Of a stretch of 64,000 bases of DNA, positions 31,038-38,450 are shown piece by piece; position 1 is the first letter of the stretch; each line of letters starts with the position of its first letter. This stretch comes from Bacteroidota bacterium. Its GTDB lineage: Bacteria > Bacteroidota > Bacteroidia > Chitinophagales > Chitinophagaceae. The DNA lies in the NCBI GenBank assembly GCA_947487525.1, contig CANKWR010000003.1, positions 1 through 64,000 on the forward strand. The letters run 5' to 3'. The position numbers and the translations under genes are program-made. The notes under the pieces were generated by a model. That model ran no database searches and was not told the DNA's origin. It saw nothing but the letters and a program-made list of their open reading frames with translations.

Positions 31038-31069
31038 AGCCGCCCTGTTTCAACAGGGGGGCTTTTTTT
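31038..31069 (+). terminator. Intrinsic terminator after the small lipoprotein
   Basis: AGCCGCCCTGTT, loop TC, AACAGGGGGGCT (one mismatch), then seven T. It lies 100 bases past the lipoprotein stop. Confidence 0.85.
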
Positions 31070-31116
31070 ATTTTGGGCCTTTTAAAGAATTTAAAGGCAA
31101 TGAAGATCTACACATC

Positions 31117-31159
31117 AGATGCATGCGCATCTTTTTAAATTCAAAGTCCCTGGGGGACT
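31117..31159 (+). other. Two further hairpins in the lipoprotein-pheA intergenic region
   Basis: AGATGC-ATGC-GCATCT followed by five T (31117-31136), then CAAAGTCCC-TGG-GGGACTTTG (from 31142) followed by TTTTCC. With the terminator at 31038 there are three hairpins in about 125 bases. The 375-base stretch 30939-31312 otherwise holds no convincing gene. These may be back-up terminators or the ends of a small RNA. Confidence 0.5.
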
Positions 31160-31269
31160 TTGTTTTCCTTATGCTAGGTCTTTCTTCTTCAAATTTAAAT
31201 GAGCATAATAAAAACCTCTTTGCATCATATATACGAATAATTGTTAGTAAAATGTAAAAAACTTTGCTG

Positions 31270-31299
31270 TTTTAGCCTAAAATAGGGGTTTTTAGCCTA
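31270..31299 (+). repeat. Direct repeat upstream of the aromatic leader peptide
   Basis: TTTTAGCCTA occurs at 31270-31279 and again at 31290-31299, with starts exactly 20 bases apart. The second copy overlaps the -7 element. Possible operator, or chance in AT-rich DNA. Confidence 0.5.
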
Positions 31300-31305
31300 T
31301 ATTTG
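31298..31305 (+). promoter_or_regulatory. -7 promoter element of the pheA attenuator transcript
   Basis: TATATTTG, an exact TAnnTTTG, seven bases before the leader-peptide ATG at 31313. A transcript starting here would begin at or just before that ATG. Confidence 0.6.
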
Positions 31306-31312
31306 TGCTACG

Positions 31313-31396
31313 ATGAAAGCAAATAGCAACTGGTTTTACTTTTTCTTTTATTTCTACTTTAATCAAAGTAGCCGGGTAGTATTTGTAACAGCATAA
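31313..31396 (+). CDS. Phe/Tyr-rich attenuator leader peptide upstream of pheA
   Basis: A 27-codon ORF, too short for the ORF track: MKANSNWFYFFFYFYFNQ, then SSRVVFVTA and TAA. Residues 7-16 are ten aromatic residues in a row (one Trp, six Phe, three Tyr), with a seventh Phe at 24. This is the hallmark of leader peptides that sense charged tRNA. The downstream genes make phenylalanine and tyrosine, matching the codons. Stalling in the Phe/Tyr run would place the ribosome over CTACTTT, one arm of the upstream hairpin. Function of the peptide itself is not expected; translating it is the sensor. Seen in sequence; regulation inferred from the pheL/trpL paradigm. Confidence 0.88.
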   Translation: MKANSNWFYFFFYFYFNQSSRVVFVTA

Positions 31397-31424
31397 ACGA
31401 AATAACTAAATATACCATCCCGGC
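31354..31424 (+). promoter_or_regulatory. Attenuator: protector and antiterminator pairings
   Basis: Protector hairpin CTACTTT (31354-31360) / AAAGTAG (31365-31371) with loop AATC, the left arm being the last Phe/Tyr codons of the leader. The alternative antiterminator pairs GCCGGG (31371-31376) with CCCGGC (31419-31424), extended across a small internal loop by GTAT (31379-31382) with ATAC (31412-31415). GCCGGG is identical to the right arm of the terminator (31432-31437), so the two compete for CCCGGC. Confidence 0.8.
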
Positions 31425-31446
31425 CTAAACAGCCGGGATTTTTTTT
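31417..31446 (+). terminator. Attenuator terminator before pheA
   Basis: ATCCCGGC, loop CTAAACA, GCCGGGAT, merging into a run of eight T, three bases before the pheA ATG. It would stop transcription before pheA unless the antiterminator forms. Confidence 0.9.
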
Positions 31447-31449
31447 GAC

Positions 31450-32289
31450 ATGATGAACAAAAAAGTGACGATACAAGGATATGAGGGTAGTTTCCACCAA
31501 GTGGCAGCAAGGCAGTTTTTTGGCAAAACGGTCAAAGTGATTACTTGTGATACGTTTAGGGAAGTGGTGAAAATAGGGGCAGATCCTACACAATCGGATG
31601 GGGCAGTGATGGCGATAGAAAACTCTATTGCCGGAAGTATTTTGCCTAATTACAATTTATTGCAAAAAAGCAATTTAAAAGTGATAGGGGAAGTGTACTT
31701 ATCAATTAGTCAAAACTTAATGGCGAATCCTGGCGTAAAACTTTCGGACATCAAGGAAGTGCATAGCCACCCAATGGCAATTTTACAATGTTTGGATTAT
31801 TTGGAAGAACATCATTTCAAATTAGTAGAGTCAGAAGATACCGCATTAAGTGCAAAATTGGTACATCAACATAAAATCAAACATACTGCAGCTATTGCTA
31901 GTAAGTTGGCAGCACAGTTGTATAATTTGGAAATTATTGCTCCTGATATTCATACGTTGAAAAATAATATCACCCGCTTTTTAATATTAGTGCCAGCGAA
32001 AGCAAACGTAAATGTGGAAGACGCAAATAAAGCATCTATCTACTTTCAAACAGATCACTCTAAAGGGATTCTTTCCAAGGTATTGGCAACCATTGCAAAG
32101 GGTGGAGTGAACTTAAGCAAACTTCAAAGTATGCCTATTCCAGGGAGTACTTTTAAGTATGGATTTTATTTGGATTTAGAATTTGAAAATAATAAACAAA
32201 TTAAAAAAGTATTGGAGGCTGTCAATGACATGACCAATAGTTTCAAAGTTTTTGGATTGTATAAAAAAGGTAAAGTGGTAAAAGGCTAA
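31450..32289 (+). CDS. pheA: Prephenate dehydratase
   Basis: Converts prephenate to phenylpyruvate. The 279-residue chain has the PDT domain (VTIQGYEGSFHQVAARQFFG, the GAVMAIENSIAGSILPNYNLL block, and the NNITRFLIL catalytic Thr-Arg-Phe motif) and a C-terminal ACT domain for phenylalanine feedback (KGILSKVLATIAKGGVNLSKLQSMPIPG). The ACT ESRP motif of E. coli PheA is replaced by QSMPIPG. No fused chorismate mutase is present; that activity sits on the DAHP synthase downstream. Two ATGs are adjacent (31450, 31453). Expression is predicted to be attenuated by the upstream leader, and the aminotransferase follows after 2 bases. Confidence 0.95.
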   Translation: MMNKKVTIQGYEGSFHQVAARQFFGKTVKVITCDTFREVVKIGADPTQSDGAVMAIENSIAGSILPNYNLLQKSNLKVIGEVYLSISQNLMANPGVKLSDIKEVHSHPMAILQCLDYLEEHHFKLVESEDTALSAKLVHQHKIKHTAAIASKLAAQLYNLEIIAPDIHTLKNNITRFLILVPAKANVNVEDANKASIYFQTDHSKGILSKVLATIAKGGVNLSKLQSMPIPGSTFKYGFYLDLEFENNKQIKKVLEAVNDMTNSFKVFGLYKKGKVVKG

Positions 32290-32291
32290 TT

Positions 32292-33455
32292 ATGAACCTA
32301 ACATTATCAAATAGATTAGATGGGATTGGTGAATATTATTTCGCTACCAAATTGCGTGAAATTGATGAACTCAATAAAGCAGGAAAGCAAATAATTAATT
32401 TGGGCATTGGAAGTCCCGATTTGCCTCCGCATCCATCTGTGCTAGCTACTTTAAATGAAGAAGCTGCAAAAGAAAATGTACACGGTTATCAATCCTATAA
32501 GGGCTCTCCAGTTTTGAGAGAAGCTATTGCCGAGTGGTATAAAAAGTATTATCATGTTGATAATATTAATCCAGCAACAGAAGTGCTTCCATTACTCGGG
32601 AGCAAGGAAGGGATCATGCATATTTGTATGACCTATTTAAATGAAGGTGATCAGGTGTTAATTCCAAACCCGGGTTATCCTACCTACACAAGCGCAGTTA
32701 AATTAGCAGGGGGCACTCCGCTATACTATGAGTTGACTGCCGAAAACAATTGGGCGCCTGACTTTGAAAATCTAGAAAAATCAGATTTATCAAAAGTGAA
32801 ATTGATGTGGGTGAACTATCCACACATGCCTACAGGTCAAATGCCAACTAAAGCACTCTTTGAAAAATTAGTAGCATTTGGTAAGCAGCATCAAATATTA
32901 ATTTGTCACGACAATCCTTATGCATTCATCTTGAATGATCAACCTGAAAGTTTATTAGCAGTAGAAGGAGCAAAGGAAGTGGTGATTGAATTAAACTCTT
33001 TAAGCAAAAGCCAAAACATGGCAGGTTGGAGAGTAGGTATGTTGATTGCTGCCGAAGAAAGAGTCAACGAAGTATTAAGATTTAAATCCAATATGGATAG
33101 TGGGATGTTTTTACCTGTGCAATTAGCAGCGGCAAAAGCATTAAGCTTAACTAAATCTTGGTATGATTCAGTAAATCAAGTTTATACCGAACGTCGTGAA
33201 AAAGTGTATGAATTATTAGACACATTAGGTTGTGCTTATTCAACACAACAAGTAGGGATGTTTGTTTGGGCTAAAATTCCAGCCACATATAAAGATGGAT
33301 ATGCATTAAGCGATAAGGTATTGTATGATGCGAATGTCTTTATTACACCAGGTGGTATTTTTGGTTCTGCAGGTAATAATTACATCCGTGTGAGCTTATG
33401 CAGTTCAATGGAGAAATTTAATGAAGCAATTAAAAGAGTGAAAGCATGCGTTTAG
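32292..33455 (+). CDS. Class I/II PLP aminotransferase, probably aromatic
   Basis: 387-residue fold-type I aminotransferase. The Schiff-base lysine lies in SLSKSQNMAGWRVGML (about 237), with PNPGYPTYTSAVKLAGG and the arginine in NYIRVSLCS as further cofactor/substrate blocks; HDNPYAFILND has the conserved Asp and Tyr. By position between pheA and tyrA it most likely transaminates phenylpyruvate and 4-hydroxyphenylpyruvate (or prephenate), completing Phe and Tyr synthesis. The sequence alone resembles LL-diaminopimelate-type and aspartate-type aminotransferases, so substrate is an inference from context. Its 3' end overlaps tyrA by 10 bases. Confidence 0.9.
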   Translation: MNLTLSNRLDGIGEYYFATKLREIDELNKAGKQIINLGIGSPDLPPHPSVLATLNEEAAKENVHGYQSYKGSPVLREAIAEWYKKYYHVDNINPATEVLPLLGSKEGIMHICMTYLNEGDQVLIPNPGYPTYTSAVKLAGGTPLYYELTAENNWAPDFENLEKSDLSKVKLMWVNYPHMPTGQMPTKALFEKLVAFGKQHQILICHDNPYAFILNDQPESLLAVEGAKEVVIELNSLSKSQNMAGWRVGMLIAAEERVNEVLRFKSNMDSGMFLPVQLAAAKALSLTKSWYDSVNQVYTERREKVYELLDTLGCAYSTQQVGMFVWAKIPATYKDGYALSDKVLYDANVFITPGGIFGSAGNNYIRVSLCSSMEKFNEAIKRVKACV

Positions 33456-34285
33456 CAGTCATTGGTATTGGTTTAATGGGAGGTTCATTGGCATTGTCAT
33501 TGAAAAAAAAAGGATTTATATCCCATGTAATTGGCGTGGACAATAATCCCGACCACCAAGCCGAGGCATTGCGATTGGGTATTGTAGATGAAATTAGGAC
33601 GCTTACAGAAGCCGTAAAATTATCTGACATCATTGCCATTGCAACGCCAGTAAATATTGCTGAAAAACTATTGCCTTCGGTTTTAGATTTAGTTGACCAA
33701 CAAATCGTTTTTGATTTAGGATCCACCAAAGAAGCAGTTGCGCAGATAGCCAGTGCGCATGCTAAAAAAGGAAGATTTGTTCCTACACATCCAATGTGGG
33801 GAACTGAGTTTAGTGGTCCTAGTGCTGCACAAAGCGATGCTTTTGAAAACAAAGCAACGGTAATATGCAATATGGAACAAGTGGATGCAGATGCGCTATC
33901 AACAGTAGTGCGATTGTATGAAACCTTGGGAATGCATATTGTTTCCATGAATGCTACTAAGCATGACATTCATGTGGCTTATGTGAGTCATATCTCACAT
34001 ATCACTTCTTTTGCATTGGCGAATACCGTGTTGGAGAAGGAAAGAGAATCGGATAATATATTTGAGTTGGCGAGTGGTGGTTTTGACAGTACGGTGCGTT
34101 TGGCAAAGTCCAATGCAGCAACCTGGGTGCCCATCTTTATGCAAAACAAAGAAAATGTATTAGACGTTTTAAATGAGCATATCACGCAGCTTAAAAAATT
34201 CAAGTCTTGTTTGGAAAAAGAAAACTTTGAATATTTAGCTGAATTGATTGAAAATGCAAATGGGATCACAAGAATCTTAAAATAA
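33446..34285 (+). CDS. tyrA: Prephenate dehydrogenase
   Basis: Oxidatively decarboxylates prephenate to 4-hydroxyphenylpyruvate with NAD(P). The 279 residues start MRLAVIGIGLMGGSLALSLKK with the GxGxxGG Rossmann loop and an Asp at the end of beta-2 (VIGVDNN), which favours NAD. FDLGSTKEAVAQIASAH and the histidine-containing FVPTHPMWGTEFSG plus HDIHVAYVSHISHITSFALA are the substrate and catalytic blocks of the family. No ACT domain is fused. The start overlaps the end of the aminotransferase by 10 bases, so translation is coupled. Confidence 0.94.
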   Translation: MRLAVIGIGLMGGSLALSLKKKGFISHVIGVDNNPDHQAEALRLGIVDEIRTLTEAVKLSDIIAIATPVNIAEKLLPSVLDLVDQQIVFDLGSTKEAVAQIASAHAKKGRFVPTHPMWGTEFSGPSAAQSDAFENKATVICNMEQVDADALSTVVRLYETLGMHIVSMNATKHDIHVAYVSHISHITSFALANTVLEKERESDNIFELASGGFDSTVRLAKSNAATWVPIFMQNKENVLDVLNEHITQLKKFKSCLEKENFEYLAELIENANGITRILK

Positions 34286-34319
34286 GAGATTCTTATTAAA
34301 GAAAAGTAAAAACAACAAA

Positions 34320-36152
34320 ATGAAGAAAACAGAAGAGATGGATACAAAAAATGATTTAATAGAAGCCGTAAAGACAAAAAAGACTTTTGCGGAATTAGGG
34401 GTGAACGAACAATTGGTAAAATCAGTTACCGAATTAGGCTATACCCATGCAACTGAAATTCAAGAGCGTTCTATTCCGGTATTAATTAGCGGAACAAAGG
34501 ATTTTATTGGACTAGCGCAAACAGGTACTGGTAAAACAGCCGCTTTTGGTTTGCCATTAATTCAATTAATTAAAACAGCCGATAAGCATCCTCAAGCATT
34601 AGTGGTTTGTCCAACACGTGAATTGTGTATGCAAATTGTAAACGAAATTAACTTGTTTAAAAAACATGTTGCTGGCGTACAAGTATTAGCAGTATACGGT
34701 GGCACCTCTATTGGAATGCAAATTAGAGATTTGAAAAGAGGCGTACAAATTATTGTAGCTACACCAGGTCGTTTAATTGACTTAATTGAGCGTAAGGCAA
34801 TTAACCTCGAGCAAATTGAATATGTAGTATTGGATGAGGCAGATGAAATGTTGAACATGGGATTCCAAGAAGACATTGAATTTATCTTAAAGAATACGCC
34901 TAATCGTGAAAGTATTTGGTTATTTAGTGCAACGATGCCAACTGAAATTAGAAAAGTAAGCAAGCGTTACATGAAAGAGCCAGTGGAAGTAACCATTGGG
35001 AAAGTAAATGCAACCAATAAAAGTATTGATCACCAATATTATGTTACCTCGGCGCAATATCGTTATGAAACTTTAAAGAGAATCATTGACTTTAACCCAG
35101 GTATTTATGGTATTATTTTTACACGTACCAAAGCCGATGCACAAGATGTTTCAGCCCGTTTAACACGTGAGGGTTATGATATTGATGCCATCCATGGTGA
35201 CTTGACACAACAACAACGTGATAGAGTCATGGGACAATTTAGAGATAAGACTTTACAATTGTTAATTGCAACGGACGTTGCTGCAAGAGGTATTGACGTA
35301 AAAGGAATTACACACGTCATTAACTACGAATTACCAGACGACGTGGAAGTGTATACGCACCGAAGTGGTCGTACTGGTCGTGCAGGTAGCCAAGGTATTT
35401 GTATTTCTATTGTCCATGCAAGAGAATCTTACCGTTTACGCCAAATTGAGAATATCAATAAAAGTACTTTCCATAAATTAGATATCCCAAGTGGTAAGGA
35501 TGTTTGTAGAAAACAATTCTTCCATGTAATGGATAAATTAATGTCAACTGACGTAAGCCACGGTGATTATGAAACTTATGTACCTATGCTTGCAGAGAAA
35601 TTTGCAGACATGACGAAAGAGGAAATTTTAAAGCGCGTAGCTGCTTTGGAGTTTAACCGTTTCTTGGCGTATTATGAAAATGCAGCGGACTTAAATATCC
35701 GTGCTGCTGAAAAAGGCCGTCGTGATGTAGGTGGTATGCAAGATCGCAACAGAGAAAGAGGACGCAACGAATATTCAGATCGCAGAAGCGGTGGAGATAG
35801 ATCTAATGAAAGATCCAATGATCGTGGTGACCGTGGCGATAGAGGGGATGGTCGTGGCCGCACAGCGAATCGTGCTAGCGCTGGAGCTACCCGTTTATTT
35901 GTAAACCTGGGCACGAAAGATGGTTTTTATAAAGCTAGTTTCTTACAATTTGTTTTAGACATGAGCGACTTGAAAAAAGAAGTGTTGGGTAAAATTGATA
36001 TGAGAGACATGAATAGCTGGATTGAAATTGAATCAGGATCTGCTAAAAAAATGATTAATGCCTTAGATGGCAAAAGTTATAAAGGACGTCGTATTCGTAT
36101 GAACGATGCAGACAGCGGTGGTCCGAGAGGGTTTAATAATAACGAAGGATAA
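34320..36152 (+). CDS. DEAD-box RNA helicase with RGG-like linker and DbpA-type RNA-binding domain
   Basis: 610-residue ATP-dependent RNA helicase. Helicase motifs in order: Q motif (ATEIQERSIPVL), I AQTGTGKT (66-73), Ia PTRELCMQI, II VLDEADEML, III SATMP, V ATDVAARGID, VI HRSGRTGRAG. After the core comes a charged linker rich in Arg, Gly and Asp (about 485-535, e.g. SNDRGDRGDRGDGRGRTANR) and a DbpA-like RNA-binding domain at the C terminus (TRLFVNLGTKDGFYKASFLQFVLD). This is the DeaD/CsdA layout, usually serving ribosome assembly and cold growth. It lies 34 bases after tyrA on the same strand, so it may share the attenuated transcript; a terminator follows it. Confidence 0.93.
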   Translation: MKKTEEMDTKNDLIEAVKTKKTFAELGVNEQLVKSVTELGYTHATEIQERSIPVLISGTKDFIGLAQTGTGKTAAFGLPLIQLIKTADKHPQALVVCPTRELCMQIVNEINLFKKHVAGVQVLAVYGGTSIGMQIRDLKRGVQIIVATPGRLIDLIERKAINLEQIEYVVLDEADEMLNMGFQEDIEFILKNTPNRESIWLFSATMPTEIRKVSKRYMKEPVEVTIGKVNATNKSIDHQYYVTSAQYRYETLKRIIDFNPGIYGIIFTRTKADAQDVSARLTREGYDIDAIHGDLTQQQRDRVMGQFRDKTLQLLIATDVAARGIDVKGITHVINYELPDDVEVYTHRSGRTGRAGSQGICISIVHARESYRLRQIENINKSTFHKLDIPSGKDVCRKQFFHVMDKLMSTDVSHGDYETYVPMLAEKFADMTKEEILKRVAALEFNRFLAYYENAADLNIRAAEKGRRDVGGMQDRNRERGRNEYSDRRSGGDRSNERSNDRGDRGDRGDGRGRTANRASAGATRLFVNLGTKDGFYKASFLQFVLDMSDLKKEVLGKIDMRDMNSWIEIESGSAKKMINALDGKSYKGRRIRMNDADSGGPRGFNNNEG

Positions 36153-36164
36153 TTTAAATTGATT

Positions 36165-36202
36165 AACGAGTCCTTGATATAATGAATTGAGGACTCGTTT
36201 TT
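36165..36202 (+). terminator. Terminator between the helicase and DAHP synthase genes
   Basis: AACGAGTCCT (36165-36174) pairs with AGGACTCGTT (36190-36199), then a T run to 36202. It divides the aromatic block into two transcription units. Confidence 0.82.
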
Positions 36203-36263
36203 ACATTTTTTGGAAACGAAAAGAGTGCAAGCTATTAAATACTAAATACTAAAATTAGTTAAA

Positions 36264-37349
36264 ATGGGAACCTTAACTGAACAACAACAAAAAGTAAGCG
36301 CATTATTAAAAAAAGCGCCATTTATTATATCTGGTCCTTGTAGTGCAGAAACCGAAGAACAAGTAATGGCAACTGCTAGAGGCTTAGCGGCTACTGGTAA
36401 AGTAGACATTATGCGTGCAGGTATTTGGAAGCCAAGAACCCGTCCTGGAAGTTTTGAAGGGATCGGTACCAAAGGGTTGCCTTGGTTGCAACAAGCAAAA
36501 AAGGAAACTGGTATCCCTGTTGCGGTGGAAGTGGCTACAGGTAAACAAGTGGAAGATGCCTTGCATTTTGATGTGGATGTTTTATGGGTAGGTGCCCGTA
36601 CCACTGTAAACCCTTTTAGTGTGCAAGAAATTGCAGATGCTTTAAAGGGGGTAAAAGTCCCAGTGTTAATTAAGAATCCATTAAACCCCGACTTAGAATT
36701 ATGGGTAGGTGGAATGGAGCGTATTGCAAAAGCGGGTATTGAAGATTTAGGATTAATCCACAGAGGATTTAGTTCTTATGGCAATACGGAGTTCCGCAAT
36801 GCACCTATGTGGCATTTAGCCATTGAAATGAAACGTCGTTTTCCGAATGTTCCCATGATTAATGATCCTTCCCATATTTGTGGAAGAAGAGATATTTTAC
36901 AATCTGTGGCACAACAAGCCATTGACCTTGATTTTGATGGTTTAATTATTGAGTCACATGTTGATCCAGATAATGCCTGGAGTGATGCGAAGCAACAAAT
37001 CACACCAGAAGTTTTAAAGTCGATGTTGGATAGTATGCATTGGAGAAAAGAAACAGTTCAAAATGCAGATTTCCAAAGTGCATTGGAAGCAATGCGTCAG
37101 CAAATTAATCAATTAGACGACGAATTGTTGCAAGTATTGTCTACGCGTATGAAAGTGGCACAAAAAATTGGGGAGTATAAAAAGAACAATGATATTACCA
37201 TTTTACAAACCAATCGTTGGAATGAAATTTTAGATAGAGCGGTTTCAAAAGGAAATAAATTAGGCTTAAGCGATGATTTCGTTACTAAATATATGGACGC
37301 AGTGCATATGGAAAGTATCAATCAACAAAATAAAGTAATGAATAGCTAG
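36264..37349 (+). CDS. Bifunctional DAHP synthase / chorismate mutase
   Basis: First step of the shikimate pathway and the branch step to prephenate in one 361-residue protein. The N-terminal 260 residues are a KDPG-type (type I-beta) DAHP synthase: FIISGPCSAETEEQV, the KPRTRPGSFEGIG loop, LWVGARTTVNPFSVQEIAD and MINDPSHICGRRD. The C-terminal 90 residues are an AroQ chorismate mutase (LEAMRQQINQLDDELLQVLSTRMKVAQKIGEYKK). AroG/KdsA-like domain followed by AroQ is common in Bacteroidota and lets chorismate-derived ligands feed back on the synthase. Leads the second unit with aroB, aroA and aroC. Confidence 0.94.
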   Translation: MGTLTEQQQKVSALLKKAPFIISGPCSAETEEQVMATARGLAATGKVDIMRAGIWKPRTRPGSFEGIGTKGLPWLQQAKKETGIPVAVEVATGKQVEDALHFDVDVLWVGARTTVNPFSVQEIADALKGVKVPVLIKNPLNPDLELWVGGMERIAKAGIEDLGLIHRGFSSYGNTEFRNAPMWHLAIEMKRRFPNVPMINDPSHICGRRDILQSVAQQAIDLDFDGLIIESHVDPDNAWSDAKQQITPEVLKSMLDSMHWRKETVQNADFQSALEAMRQQINQLDDELLQVLSTRMKVAQKIGEYKKNNDITILQTNRWNEILDRAVSKGNKLGLSDDFVTKYMDAVHMESINQQNKVMNS

Positions 37350-37426
37350 TGGATGCGGGCGCTACATCATTGAGTAAAATCAAAAAGTAGATTCAGTCAA
37401 ATTAGCGTTGAAAAATAAAGAGAATA

Positions 37427-38449
37427 ATGAAAAATTGGAAGGTTAAATTTTCAAGTGCGACAGTAACATTTGTATTAGATGGAAAATTCGCCGCTATTGA
37501 TAAAATGGTGGACAAATCACAGGCCATTTATATTACAGATGAAAATGTATATGCTTTACATCAAAAGCAATTCAAGGGTAAAAAAACCATTGTAATTCCT
37601 GCAGGGGAGGAGCATAAGCATCAAGCTACTGTGGACTTTATTATTGAAGCCTTACTCAATTTTGGTGCTAATAGACAAGCAGTATTAATTGGTGTAGGTG
37701 GTGGCGTAGTGACCGATATGGTGGGCTATGTTGCAGGAGTATACATGCGCGGGGTAGCAGTGGGTTTTGTGCCTACCACTATTTTAGCGATGGTAGATGC
37801 TGCGATTGGCGGTAAAAATGGCATTGATGTTGGATGGTATAAAAATATGGTAGGACTTATTCGTCAACCACAGTTTTTAGTATACGATTTAGATTTTCTA
37901 CAAAGTTTGCCAAAGCACCAATGGGAAAATGGTTTTGCTGAAATCATCAAGCATGCTGCCATTAAGGATGCGTCCATGATGAAGGAATTAGCTTTACATG
38001 ACATTGCCTATTATCAAAAAAATAAAAAAGCCTTGGCTGCATTGATTGAAAAAAATGTACAGCTTAAAGTAAAAGTGGTACAAAAAGATGAATTTGAAAA
38101 AGGAGATCGTAAGCTGCTTAATTTTGGACACACCCTAGGACATGCTATTGAAAATGAACATGCTTTATTACATGGTCATGCCATTAGTATTGGAATGGTG
38201 TATGCTGCTAAAATTTCGCAAGTATTACAGGGTTTTAACAGTGTTGGTTTATTGGTAGATACATTAAATAAATATGGCTTACCAACAGCCATGCATTTTG
38301 ATATTGATGCTGCTATGGAATTAATGCAACAAGATAAAAAAAATGCAAAAGCAGGTATGCAATATGTTTTGTTGAATAAAATAGGGAAAGCGGTATATGA
38401 AACGGTTCCTATGAAAACATTGTACAAATTAATAAAATTGTATTCCTAA
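37427..38449 (+). CDS. aroB: 3-dehydroquinate synthase
   Basis: Cyclises DAHP to 3-dehydroquinate with NAD and a metal. The 340 residues show the NAD-binding GVGGGVVTDMVGYVAGVYMRGV, the PTTILAMVDAAIGGKNGIDV block and the zinc ligands in ENGFAEIIKHAAIKD and NFGHTLGHAIE plus LLHGHAISIGM. Length is typical. The stop is one base before the aroA ATG, so they are translationally linked. It follows the DAHP synthase by 77 bases without an obvious terminator. Confidence 0.95.
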   Translation: MKNWKVKFSSATVTFVLDGKFAAIDKMVDKSQAIYITDENVYALHQKQFKGKKTIVIPAGEEHKHQATVDFIIEALLNFGANRQAVLIGVGGGVVTDMVGYVAGVYMRGVAVGFVPTTILAMVDAAIGGKNGIDVGWYKNMVGLIRQPQFLVYDLDFLQSLPKHQWENGFAEIIKHAAIKDASMMKELALHDIAYYQKNKKALAALIEKNVQLKVKVVQKDEFEKGDRKLLNFGHTLGHAIENEHALLHGHAISIGMVYAAKISQVLQGFNSVGLLVDTLNKYGLPTAMHFDIDAAMELMQQDKKNAKAGMQYVLLNKIGKAVYETVPMKTLYKLIKLYS

Positions 38450-38450
38450 G

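Noticed and set aside
30956-31138. 60-residue ORF after the small lipoprotein
   Set aside because: It spans the terminator hairpin and has no homology-like motif or upstream promoter element; probably chance.
35672-35914. Minus-strand Arg/Ser/Pro-rich ORF in the helicase gene
   Set aside because: Shadow of the RGG-like linker on the opposite strand.
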